DNA of 30,335 nt, taken from positions 1-30,335 of the forward strand of contig CAJXRJ010000004.1 of the NCBI GenBank assembly GCA_913058555.1, given 5' to 3'. The translations under genes were made by a program, and so were the position numbers. This stretch comes from an uncultured bacterium (lineage in GTDB: Bacteria; Planctomycetota; UBA1135; GCA-002686595). Positions 23,732-30,335 of this stretch are shown here, piece after piece (positions within the stretch are counted from its first letter, which is position 1; each line of letters begins with the position of its first letter). The notes under the pieces are model-generated. The model worked only from the letters and a program-made list of their open reading frames with translations, searched no databases and was not told where the DNA came from.

Positions 23732-26446
23732 TCAGCGCTGCGCGAGGAGCTTCTGGATAATGGGTGGATAGGCGCCATTATAGGCGTCTACGGCGCTCCC
23801 GATCGTGTTTCGAAGGACCTCCGCCGAGGGGAACTCGCGGTCGGAGATGGAGCCGCTGTTCATGATCAAGAGGGCGCTTGTTCCAAAGCCCCCTTCACCC
23901 GTCAAGAGCAAGTCCATGGCCAGCGGCCGGTACGGTCCATTCCATGGGCTGGCACAAGCTTCCTCGAACCAGCGCGCCTTGACCCCAGGGGGAAATACGG
24001 GGTCTTCATCGGCCCACAGGAGCCAGAGCGTTCGGTCGAGCCAAGCTCGATCCGGAGCGGTGGGGGGAATGGGTTTGTTCGCCCGCTCAAAGAGCACACC
24101 CATGGCGTCCTCGCGCGAGTAGTTGGCGAGGTCCTTCCCGGGCTGTTCGGTGAGGACGGCGAGGGCTAAGAGGCGCTCCACGAAGCTCCGCGTTTCGGGG
24201 TTGGGCTGGCTCAGGAACGACTCAAGCATCTTGAGGTTGTCGTTCACCGCGGTACGCAGGTTCTCGCCTCGTTCCATCAGGATGCCGATGGCCACCGGGT
24301 GTCCAAGGGTCGCTGCGCTGCCGTAGTGCTTGTTCGACAGCCTTCGCCGTTCGGTGCCATCGTTGTCATCGGGAGCATCCACCGGCGCGATCTTGAGGTC
24401 GTACATCGTGGCGAGCATGTAGTGCGCTTCCTTCGACCCTCGGGCGGCGCCCTTCTTCACGATCTCGACGAGCGTGGATTCTCCGATGACCCAGCTCCGT
24501 GGCACGCTCTCTTGCCCGCCGCCTGCTTGTTCGAGTTCGCGGATGCGCAGGTACAGCAATCCAAGCCATGCACCCGCCGAGTCGTGCCCGTCTTCATCGG
24601 CGCCCTTCAGCCGGTCGTACGCCTTGTCCGTGACCTCCTTCTTGGGGATCTTGGCTCCCGTGGACTCCACCAGGAAATCATGTAGGTGCGCGGCCCCCAA
24701 CAGGAACTTGGCCTCGGCCTTGATCGGGCGGTCCCCCAGAAGGGCTTTCCGAAGGAACACCTCGTAATTGCCCGGTTCCTCGACCACGCGGTAACGCAGC
24801 CCGTCGTAGACCACGCTGAGCTCAGCTGCGGTCAGGCACACAAGTGGCGTCGACGACCTGGAATTCGACGCAAGCGCGGTCAGGGCCTCCTGGCCGGCTT
24901 CATCCAATCGGTCCCGTGTCTGCTTCCAAGCGCCGAGCTCGCGGAATCCGCTCGTGCGTTCATTGAGCCAATCCTTCAGGTCCGGTGATGCGACGGAGGA
25001 GGCCTCGACGTGCAGGCGCATCTCTTGGAACATCGTGGACCACTCGGAGTCCCCGAAGGCCGCGCTCGCGAGGGCGGCGTGATCGACCGCAATCGGTTGG
25101 CTTGGGTCGGTTTCGGGTTGCGGTTTCGTGCCACCGGGGGGAACCACCTGGGTCGGATGGACGTTCGGCTCGACGTGAGGGGCGGCCTTTGGATCGACCT
25201 TCGGATCGGGCGAGTCCGGTTCCGCTCCCGGGCCCATGGTAAACCACCACCCGACGCCTCCGCCGGCCACAAGCAGGAGCAAGACGATCGCCGCTGCGGG
25301 CGACTTCTTCTTCGCTTCGGCGGGCCCGTCGCGTGGGGGCACCACCGGGGATTCGTCCCTTGGCCCGGAGAGGATGGTCGCGTGCTCCTTGCGTGTGCCC
25401 TGCCGAGCGAGATTCTCGTGCTCCATCAACCGGGTGATCACCTCGGCGCTGGGGGGCAGCACCCCCTGGTGCAGGAACGCGCCTGCGTGGGGATCGGCGA
25501 GATCCATAGGTCCGCCGACGGCGTAGAGCTCGCGCTCCACTTCGGTCAAAAAGTGCGCCCCATCGGGGATGCGGTTGGATGCCTTGCGCTCGGTCCCGCG
25601 CGCCAGGAGATCCGCAATCGATGGCGGGATGCCGGGCACGACGTTCTGCAGGTTCGCGACGCCGGTGCCGCACACGAGGTCCTTGATCTCGTAGGGGCTC
25701 GACCCCTTGAACGGGTTGCGGCCTGCGAGCATGAGCCAACCCGTGATCGCGAGGGAGTAGACGTCCGCGGCGGGGCCCACAGACTTGGCCTCGACGAACT
25801 GCTCGGGCGGCATGAACATGGGGGTGCCCATGCCGCTACCCGCCATGGTCAAGCTCAGGTCCGTTGCCTCAGCGGCCTTCGCGAGCCCGAGGTCGGCGAT
25901 CTTCACCTCGCCGTCTTTCGAGATCATGATGTTGGCCGGCTTGATGTCCCGGTGCAGCACGCCCTTCCTATGGGCGAACGCCAGGCCGGCGGCGGCTTCG
26001 CGCAGGATCGTCAGGGCCTCGCGCGGCTCCATACGACGCTTGCGCTTCATGCGGGCGGCGACATCTTCGCCGTCCACGTAGTCGAGGATCATGTACTGGA
26101 GGCCATCGGCCTCTTTGACCTCGAGGGCTCCGATCAGATTCTGATGGGTGAGGCCGGCCCCTTGCCCCGCTTCGAGGACGAACCGGTCGGCGGCGATGCC
26201 CGCACTCGCCAGGCGCGCCTTCACGGCGACCTGGATGTTCAGTTCCCGGTGCCACGCGCGGTATACAGCGCCCTGGGCTCCGCCGCCGAGCCGGGCGAAC
26301 AGAACGCAGCTCCCGAGGACCGGGAAGGACTCGAATGTGCGGACATTCGCCAGCACCGGATCGTCCCGGAGTTCCGCCAGGGCATCGGGCTCAGCCAGGG
26401 TCCTGGCTTCTTCGGGGATGTCGGACGCGTGGGGATTCGAGGGCAT
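23732..26446 (-). CDS. transmembrane Ser/Thr protein kinase with Sel1/TPR-like C-terminal region
   Basis: A Hanks-type kinase of 904 residues (start ATG 26446; a TTG at 26491 would add 15). The glycine loop LGGGAQGAVYRA is at 53-64, the ATP-binding Lys is K76 (VAVK), and the helix-C Glu is probably E92. The catalytic loop HRDIKPAN is at 165-172, and the metal motif reads DLG (185-187) instead of DFG, a common variant in bacterial kinases. The activation segment is GTPMFMPPEQ (207-216). A membrane helix at about 383-403 separates the kinase from a Pro-rich linker and a ~480-residue extracytoplasmic helical part with Sel1/TPR-like units (DSAGAWLGLLYLRI; GSKEAHYMLATMYDL). It likely senses an envelope signal and phosphorylates cytoplasmic targets; both are unknown. 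No phosphatase partner is adjacent. Confidence 0.9.
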   Translation of the reverse strand: MPSNPHASDIPEEARTLAEPDALAELRDDPVLANVRTFESFPVLGSCVLFARLGGGAQGAVYRAWHRELNIQVAVKARLASAGIAADRFVLEAGQGAGLTHQNLIGALEVKEADGLQYMILDYVDGEDVAARMKRKRRMEPREALTILREAAAGLAFAHRKGVLHRDIKPANIMISKDGEVKIADLGLAKAAEATDLSLTMAGSGMGTPMFMPPEQFVEAKSVGPAADVYSLAITGWLMLAGRNPFKGSSPYEIKDLVCGTGVANLQNVVPGIPPSIADLLARGTERKASNRIPDGAHFLTEVERELYAVGGPMDLADPHAGAFLHQGVLPPSAEVITRLMEHENLARQGTRKEHATILSGPRDESPVVPPRDGPAEAKKKSPAAAIVLLLLVAGGGVGWWFTMGPGAEPDSPDPKVDPKAAPHVEPNVHPTQVVPPGGTKPQPETDPSQPIAVDHAALASAAFGDSEWSTMFQEMRLHVEASSVASPDLKDWLNERTSGFRELGAWKQTRDRLDEAGQEALTALASNSRSSTPLVCLTAAELSVVYDGLRYRVVEEPGNYEVFLRKALLGDRPIKAEAKFLLGAAHLHDFLVESTGAKIPKKEVTDKAYDRLKGADEDGHDSAGAWLGLLYLRIRELEQAGGGQESVPRSWVIGESTLVEIVKKGAARGSKEAHYMLATMYDLKIAPVDAPDDNDGTERRRLSNKHYGSAATLGHPVAIGILMERGENLRTAVNDNLKMLESFLSQPNPETRSFVERLLALAVLTEQPGKDLANYSREDAMGVLFERANKPIPPTAPDRAWLDRTLWLLWADEDPVFPPGVKARWFEEACASPWNGPYRPLAMDLLLTGEGGFGTSALLIMNSGSISDREFPSAEVLRNTIGSAVDAYNGAYPPIIQKLLAQR

Positions 26447-26520
26447 GGCAGCGGTGCAGTGGCTCCCGGTGGGGGCCGCTGGGTGGCTCAAGGCGTGCGA
26501 GCGGGTCGGGTGGCGACCTG

Positions 26521-26553
26521 CCAGACAAGGGCCAGACTAGGACCAGACAAGGT
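26521..26553. repeat. three-copy 11-base tandem repeat
   Basis: Three adjacent units read CCAGACAAGGG, CCAGACTAGGA and CCAGACAAGGT. The period equals about one helical turn, so bound proteins would sit on one face of the DNA. The array lies about 75 bases upstream of the kinase ATG. Confidence 0.65.
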
Positions 26554-26668
26554 GAGGTCCCGTGGGCCACCTCTGGGTCCCACTAAGGTACTTTCTCCTC
26601 TATCGGACGAGGCGTGCACGCGCCCTCGGCCTTTCTTGGAAGCCGCTTTCCGAGTCCAAGCTCAGGGC

Positions 26669-26707
26669 CTGATTTCAGTGTCCGATTTCAGTATCCGATT
26701 TCAGGGC
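26669..26707. repeat. three-copy 13-base tandem repeat
   Basis: Three adjacent units read CTGATTTCAGTGT, CCGATTTCAGTAT and CCGATTTCAGGGC, all sharing GATTTCAG. The array is more AT-rich than its surroundings. It lies about 100 bases upstream of the ATG at 26808. Confidence 0.7.
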
Positions 26708-26807
26708 CCAAATCCGTGGGCCCGAGGATTTCCCCAGAAACACCGTCGGATACGTCCGCGGATTCACCTGTCCAAGGTGATCCCCCGTCCCTGACCGCCC
26801 CATCGAA

Positions 26808-27482
26808 ATGTCGACCCACACCCGCGCTATCACCGTCTCGTTCCTGTGTCTCCTGACGCCGGCCTGCAGCACCATGAAGGAGACCCTGACCGGAGGCCTC
26901 GCCGGCGCGGTCATCGGCGCTGGCGTCGCCGCTGCCATGGGGGAGGACCGAGACGCGATCCTCGTGGCCGCTGGTATTGGTGCCACGGCCGGTGCTTTTC
27001 TTGGCAACCAGGTCGCCCTGGCGAAAGAAGGCCGCCGCGCTGAAGAAGACGAAAAGCGCCGCGCCGCCGAGCGGGCCGTGAGCCTGCAACGGGAGGAGGC
27101 GGCCCGCGTCGAAGCGGCCCGCCGCTTCGAGGAGGCTCGCCTAGCCAAGGCCCAACTGGACGTCGAGAAGCGCCGCCAGGAAGAGCTCGATCGCATGGCC
27201 AAGGAGACCCAGGCCGGCAACGTTCCGGTCCCCGTCGCCCCGATCCCCGACGCCATTCCCCAGCCCGTCGCCATCATCGTCGAGATCCCAGAGACCGCCG
27301 AAACCGGCACCCGCCTGGGCGTCATCTGCGACGCCGAAACAGGTCAGCCCCTCAGCGACAACGTCATCGTCCTCCCCGATGAGGTCGACTCCGACGTCAA
27401 CGAAGACGAGCCCTTCGTCCTCACGATCCCCGGCGCCACCACCGAGGAGACCCGCAACTACACCGCCATCTACGCTGGCTGA
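26808..27482 (+). CDS. glycine-zipper lipoprotein with coiled coil
   Basis: A 224-residue protein. Its signal (AITVSFLCLLTPAC|S) suggests lipidation at Cys20. A glycine-zipper region follows (GGLAGAVIGAGVAAAMGE and AAGIGATAGAFLGNQVA, residues ~28-66), similar to the Rick_17kDa/YMGG-type zippers of outer-membrane lipoproteins. Next is a strongly charged helical segment rich in E, R, A and K (about 70-130), probably a coiled coil that spans part of the periplasm, then a Pro/Val linker and a small C-terminal domain (LGVICDAETGQPLSDNVIVL...). No Shine-Dalgarno sequence is obvious before the ATG at 26808. The likely role is envelope structure or linking outer membrane to cell wall, by inference. 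It is divergent from the kinase and convergent with the globin gene. Confidence 0.7.
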   Translation: MSTHTRAITVSFLCLLTPACSTMKETLTGGLAGAVIGAGVAAAMGEDRDAILVAAGIGATAGAFLGNQVALAKEGRRAEEDEKRRAAERAVSLQREEAARVEAARRFEEARLAKAQLDVEKRRQEELDRMAKETQAGNVPVPVAPIPDAIPQPVAIIVEIPETAETGTRLGVICDAETGQPLSDNVIVLPDEVDSDVNEDEPFVLTIPGATTEETRNYTAIYAG

Positions 27483-27497
27483 TTCGGTTGAACGAGG

Positions 27498-27516
27498 TGG
27501 GGCGCCCTAGGCCCCA
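27498..27516. terminator. hairpin between convergent genes, possible bidirectional terminator
   Basis: TGGGGC and GCCCCA form a 6-bp stem with a 7-base loop in the 24-base gap between convergent genes, overlapping the end of the globin gene. There is no T-run on either side, so intrinsic termination is doubtful. Confidence 0.3.
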
Positions 27517-27905
27517 TCCCAAGGCTCTGCTCCCCGGACCACGCGGGACTGGACCTGGGCAATCATCCGCGCTCTGTCCTTCACGGAGTCGGCGTGTGGC
27601 CCTTGCCATCCACGGTCGACCGTGTCGTGGAAGAGCTCTACCCACCTCGAGAACTGCTCCGCCCGAAACGGTTCGATGCTCGAGAGGGCAGAGTGCTTTG
27701 GGGTTGGGGCGCCGTGGAAACCGGGGATCCCGAGCTCAAGCTTGCACCAGAAGGCGGTGAGCTTCGGGAGGTGTTCGTCCCAGTTGATGTTCGCTTGGTC
27801 CACGAAGACGGGACGAAGAAGGTCGTCCTCCCGGACCCGTTCGTAGAACTTTGCGACCAGCTCCGCGATCTGTTCGGGCTGGTCCAGGTCGGGAAGGGGG
27901 GTCAT
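27507..27905 (-). CDS. group III truncated haemoglobin
   Basis: A small haem protein of 132 residues, the usual size for this family, acting in oxygen or nitric-oxide chemistry in the cytoplasm. The pattern fits group III: helix B motif KFYERVREDDLLRPVF (19-34, with the Phe-Tyr pair at 20-21), WDEHLPKLTAFW (42-53), then GFHGAPTPKH, where His71 is the likely proximal haem ligand, and the helix G block FSRWVELFHDTV (85-96). The start is ATG 27905; upstream in-frame starts at 27923 (ATG) and 27941 would add residues not typical of the family. A 7-bp hairpin CGTGCGC/GCGCACG lies at 27925-27942, just upstream. Neighbouring genes are not obviously related, so it is probably a stand-alone unit. Confidence 0.88.
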   Translation of the reverse strand: MTPLPDLDQPEQIAELVAKFYERVREDDLLRPVFVDQANINWDEHLPKLTAFWCKLELGIPGFHGAPTPKHSALSSIEPFRAEQFSRWVELFHDTVDRGWQGPHADSVKDRARMIAQVQSRVVRGAEPWDGA

Positions 27906-28068
27906 GTGTCGGTTTCTGAGCATTCGTGCGCCACTGCGCACGGTCGCACGTCTTGTAGCCGAAGCGGCCCCTCGGACAACCCATCGAGACCTTCGCCTGA
28001 TGGAACAGGCTCCCTCTAGCGAGTCGGCCCCTTGTCCTGAGACCCGGTGAAGGTCGCATCGGCCGTTG

Positions 28069-30138
28069 TCACCGGATCAGCTTCCTGAGGTCGATGTCGT
28101 CGCCATCGCCCTTCTCGTTGATGAGGTTGGGGCCAATGGACCAGAGCTGGAGTTCACCCCCTTGGTCCACGGCGAATCGGTAGGCGGACCCCCAGGGGTC
28201 GCGGGGGTCGGTGTTGGTGAGGGGGAGGTCAGAGAGGCGGTCGGGCCACTCCGTTTCGATCAGGTAGTACTGCTGCAGGGCCCTGTGGATCGTGACGAGG
28301 TCGGACTTGGCCACGGCGATCTTGGCCATGGCGACTTGGCTGTCCACCTGGACGGTGAACCAGCTCACCATGACGGCGGCGGCGATGCTGAACTCGCAGG
28401 GGCCGAAGGGCGTGTGGGCCTCTTCCGTGAATCCGGTGTCGGAGATGGCGACCCAGCGCGTGCTTGGGGTCAGGTACCGGGTGAGGAGCCCGAGGGGCGG
28501 GAGCATCTCGGGGTCGACGGGGCCGAGACCAGCGGTGCCCAGGGTCTTGAGAATGCCTTCCGCGCGCCCGTGAACGTCTGTGAGGAGGCCGGCCCAGTCC
28601 GCACAGGCGGCGAACGTGACGCCCGTCTCGGGGGCGTTCATGGCCGCGAGGCTGGCGTGGACCCGGCGGGTGGCTTCCGTTCGCAGGCGCCGGATCTCGC
28701 GCTTGGCAAGGGCGGTGCCTGTCGCGAGGAAGATCCGGTCCTCGGTGATGACGAGGCACGGCTGAATCAGCGCCTCGAGGATCCCAGAGCTCTTGAAGCG
28801 CGGCGTCACGTAGTAGGCGCCGCGGTACTCGGCTTTGGCGAAGAAGACCTCGCGCCGGGTGGACTCGGCGATCTGGTCGCACGCAGCTTCCAGAGCCGCG
28901 AGGGTGGCAGCCCGGTCCTCCATATCGAAGGTCACAAGGACCTGGGGGAGGACCCCAAGGCTCATGGGCAGGATGCTGATGCCTACCTCAGGGCTGGCTT
29001 CCGAGAACAAGGCGATCATCTCGTCGCTCGCTCCGAGGGCACGGAAGGACTTTGCGAAGGCTTCCCGGTCGATGCTCGTGACGACGGCGACGTGGGCCTC
29101 GGGGTGGGCGAGGGCCAGGGCTCCCTTCGAGAGCGGGGCGGAGCCCACGGCTTTCCGGGCACCCTTTGCCCTCCGCGTACGCAGTGCGGCGGTCCGGTCG
29201 CCGCCAACCCACTCGAGCTGTCCAGAGAGGGACGTCGCTGCCTCGGCCATGGATCCCGCGCAGGCGGCGAGAAGTTCTTCCAAAGGAGCTGTCTCTGGGT
29301 TCTCCCACGGGAGCGAGCCGATCGCTGCCGCCGTCATCTCCATCGCCGCGGTGACGTCATCGCCCGCTGTGTCCGTTGGGAACAGTGGATGGGTGGAACC
29401 CGTTGGCATGGCGCCAGCGAGGGTGGTGTTGCCCGTTTCGATGACCGCGTGCTTTTGCCCGATCAGCCGCAGCGTGCCCCCTTGGGATGGCTCCTCGTTC
29501 CGGTGCTCGTCGAGGCCGGCTGTCCAGCGGTAGGTGCCCGACTCCCCATCATTGGCGACGATCGTGCAGTCGGCGCGGTCCTCGAACCGTTCGATCGCTG
29601 AGGCGAGCCAAGCGGCGCGGTCCTCCTTCGACGAAAACTCGATGGCCCAATGGAGGTGGAAGTTCTCCATGATCGACTGAACGAGGGTGCCCGTCTCGTT
29701 CCCCCGGAGGCCGAGCGCGGTTTCCAGGATGGAACCGTTCTTCGACTTCACGGAGACCGAGATCCCCTGGGTTCGCGCTCCCCAGAGGAGTTCGGGCACG
29801 AGGTCCCATTCGGTGGCGGGACCCCCGCCCCGGGCGAGCCCGTAGGCCCCCTTGATGGTCTTTGGCGCCTCGAAGTCCCCGCGGCCCGTGATCAGGCGGA
29901 CCCAAGCTTCGAACTCAGGATCCGCGAGAAGCTGGCCCACAGCACTCTTCGCTGCGGCCCCTTCGAGGCCCGCGAGGCTTGGGATTCGCCAAACGAACTC
30001 CGCTTCCGGAGAGTGGATGGCTCCGTGATCCTGGAAGGGCGCGGCAGGCGAGCACATGGCGCTGCAGGCCACGGAGAGAGTCGCGAGAAAGAGCATAGGG
30101 ATGACGGATCGTGCGCGGATGTGAGGTGAGGCCCACAT
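28069..30138 (-). CDS. secreted protein with C-terminal GspG-like (T2SSG) domain
   Basis: A 689-residue exported protein. The chosen start is ATG 30138, giving RARSVIPMLFLATLSVACSA as export signal, possibly a lipoprotein signal with cleavage before the Cys of SVAC; a second ATG at 30096 is possible. The body (about residues 30-590) is an alternating helix/strand protein of unknown family that faintly resembles DUF3352-type proteins. The last ~88 residues match the soluble domain of the major type II secretion pseudopilin: AKSDLVTIHRALQQYYL, then TDPRDPWGSAYRF, ELQLWSIGPN and GDGDDIDL. The pseudopilin N-terminal cleavage site and first helix are absent, so it is not itself a pilin subunit, though a hydrophobic stretch (FSIAAAVMVSWFTV) precedes the domain. 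No other secretion gene is nearby. Confidence 0.65.
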   Translation of the reverse strand: MWASPHIRARSVIPMLFLATLSVACSAMCSPAAPFQDHGAIHSPEAEFVWRIPSLAGLEGAAAKSAVGQLLADPEFEAWVRLITGRGDFEAPKTIKGAYGLARGGGPATEWDLVPELLWGARTQGISVSVKSKNGSILETALGLRGNETGTLVQSIMENFHLHWAIEFSSKEDRAAWLASAIERFEDRADCTIVANDGESGTYRWTAGLDEHRNEEPSQGGTLRLIGQKHAVIETGNTTLAGAMPTGSTHPLFPTDTAGDDVTAAMEMTAAAIGSLPWENPETAPLEELLAACAGSMAEAATSLSGQLEWVGGDRTAALRTRRAKGARKAVGSAPLSKGALALAHPEAHVAVVTSIDREAFAKSFRALGASDEMIALFSEASPEVGISILPMSLGVLPQVLVTFDMEDRAATLAALEAACDQIAESTRREVFFAKAEYRGAYYVTPRFKSSGILEALIQPCLVITEDRIFLATGTALAKREIRRLRTEATRRVHASLAAMNAPETGVTFAACADWAGLLTDVHGRAEGILKTLGTAGLGPVDPEMLPPLGLLTRYLTPSTRWVAISDTGFTEEAHTPFGPCEFSIAAAVMVSWFTVQVDSQVAMAKIAVAKSDLVTIHRALQQYYLIETEWPDRLSDLPLTNTDPRDPWGSAYRFAVDQGGELQLWSIGPNLINEKGDGDDIDLRKLIR

Positions 30139-30263
30139 TATGTTCCATTGCGGGCCGCCCTGGGCCCCCCAGGGGTGGCCATAGGCCGTAGATCGTGTCT
30201 GCAAATGGCCGCTGGCCGTTCGCCCGCTTGCGCATCTGCCAGAACAGGCCAAACTAAGGGTGC

Positions 30264-30279
30264 GGAGCGTTCCCGCTCC
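30264..30279. other. 6-bp hairpin upstream of the last gene
   Basis: GGAGCG and CGCTCC pair around TTCC, about 125 bases upstream of the ATG at 30138. The region 30139-30302 contains no convincing gene. The hairpin may belong to the 5' leader or end a transcript entering from the right; neither is supported further. Confidence 0.3.
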
Positions 30280-30302
30280 AACTGCAGCCACCCTTCCCAT
30301 CC

Positions 30303-30335
30303 CTGTCTCTTATACACATCTCCGAGCCCACGAGA
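30303..30335 (+). other. Nextera transposase adapter (sequencing artefact)
   Basis: The final 33 bases begin with the 19-bp transposon mosaic end CTGTCTCTTATACACATCT and continue with the rest of the Illumina Nextera read-2 adapter in reverse complement, lacking only its last base. This is synthetic sequence left untrimmed at the contig end. Genomic sequence ends at or before base 30302. Confidence 0.98.

Larger units (their letters stand above)
26447..26807. other. 361-base divergent intergenic region
   Basis: This spacer between the kinase (-) and the glycine-zipper lipoprotein (+) holds no convincing gene. It carries two short tandem arrays (listed separately), a repeated GGGCCC palindrome near 26705-26722, and a 6-bp hairpin TCACCT/AGGTGA at 26764-26780 shortly before the plus-strand start. 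Promoters for both genes should lie here, but I cannot pick a convincing -35/-10 pair. Confidence 0.6.

Noticed and set aside
25010..26794. 594-codon open frame on the plus strand
   Set aside because: Antisense to the kinase, whose motifs are unmistakable in the other strand.
28066..29601. 511-codon open frame on the plus strand
   Set aside because: Antisense to the GspG-tailed protein; Gly/Asp/Glu-rich shadow translation.
30303..30321. Mosaic end of a Tn5-type transposon
   Set aside because: The mosaic end is followed by the synthetic Nextera read-2 sequence, so it is an adapter and not a mobile element.

Overview
The window is GC-rich (roughly two-thirds G+C by eye), densely packed Gram-negative-type chromosomal DNA. 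The gene content suggests a member of the Planctomycetota. Evidence for this is a BatA-like / VWA / DUF4175-like / cyclase-toroid gene cluster, a large eukaryote-like Ser/Thr kinase with a 'GTPMFMPPEQ' activation segment, many secreted proteins of unknown function, and LPS-assembly genes. The assignment rests on family knowledge and is not proven. Both contig ends look technical: the first 58 bases form a perfect 25-bp fold-back, and the last 33 bases match the Nextera transposase adapter. I saw no tRNA, rRNA, CRISPR array or insertion sequence.

Region 1 (1-12063, plus strand) is a likely operon of seven genes. In order they are: the 3' part of a BatA-like membrane protein; a VWA membrane protein joined to it by an ATGA overlap; a large DUF4175-like membrane protein; a small coiled-coil protein in the same reading frame; a secreted unknown; a secreted prenyltransferase/squalene-cyclase-like toroid; and a secreted protein built from repeated ~45-residue beta modules, joined by another ATGA overlap. 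In related genomes such clusters follow MoxR-ATPase and DUF58 genes, which would lie beyond the left end.

Region 2 (12137-15393, minus strand) carries housekeeping genes read leftwards: an M50 site-2-type protease, scpA, thioredoxin and fmt. The last two overlap at a GTGA.

Region 3 (15585-22566, plus strand) is the most interesting part. kdsD makes the Kdo precursor arabinose-5-phosphate. Four bases later comes a 1956-residue protein that seems to combine LptC-like (membrane anchor), LptA/OstA-like (periplasmic bridge) and LptD-like (outer-membrane barrel) parts in one chain. The pair links LPS core precursor synthesis to LPS export.

Region 4 (22588-30138) holds a putative lipoprotein (-), a transmembrane Ser/Thr kinase (-), a glycine-zipper lipoprotein (+), a group III truncated haemoglobin (-), and a secreted protein ending in a type II secretion GspG-like domain (-). 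Several intergenic gaps here contain short tandem repeats with 11- or 13-base units.
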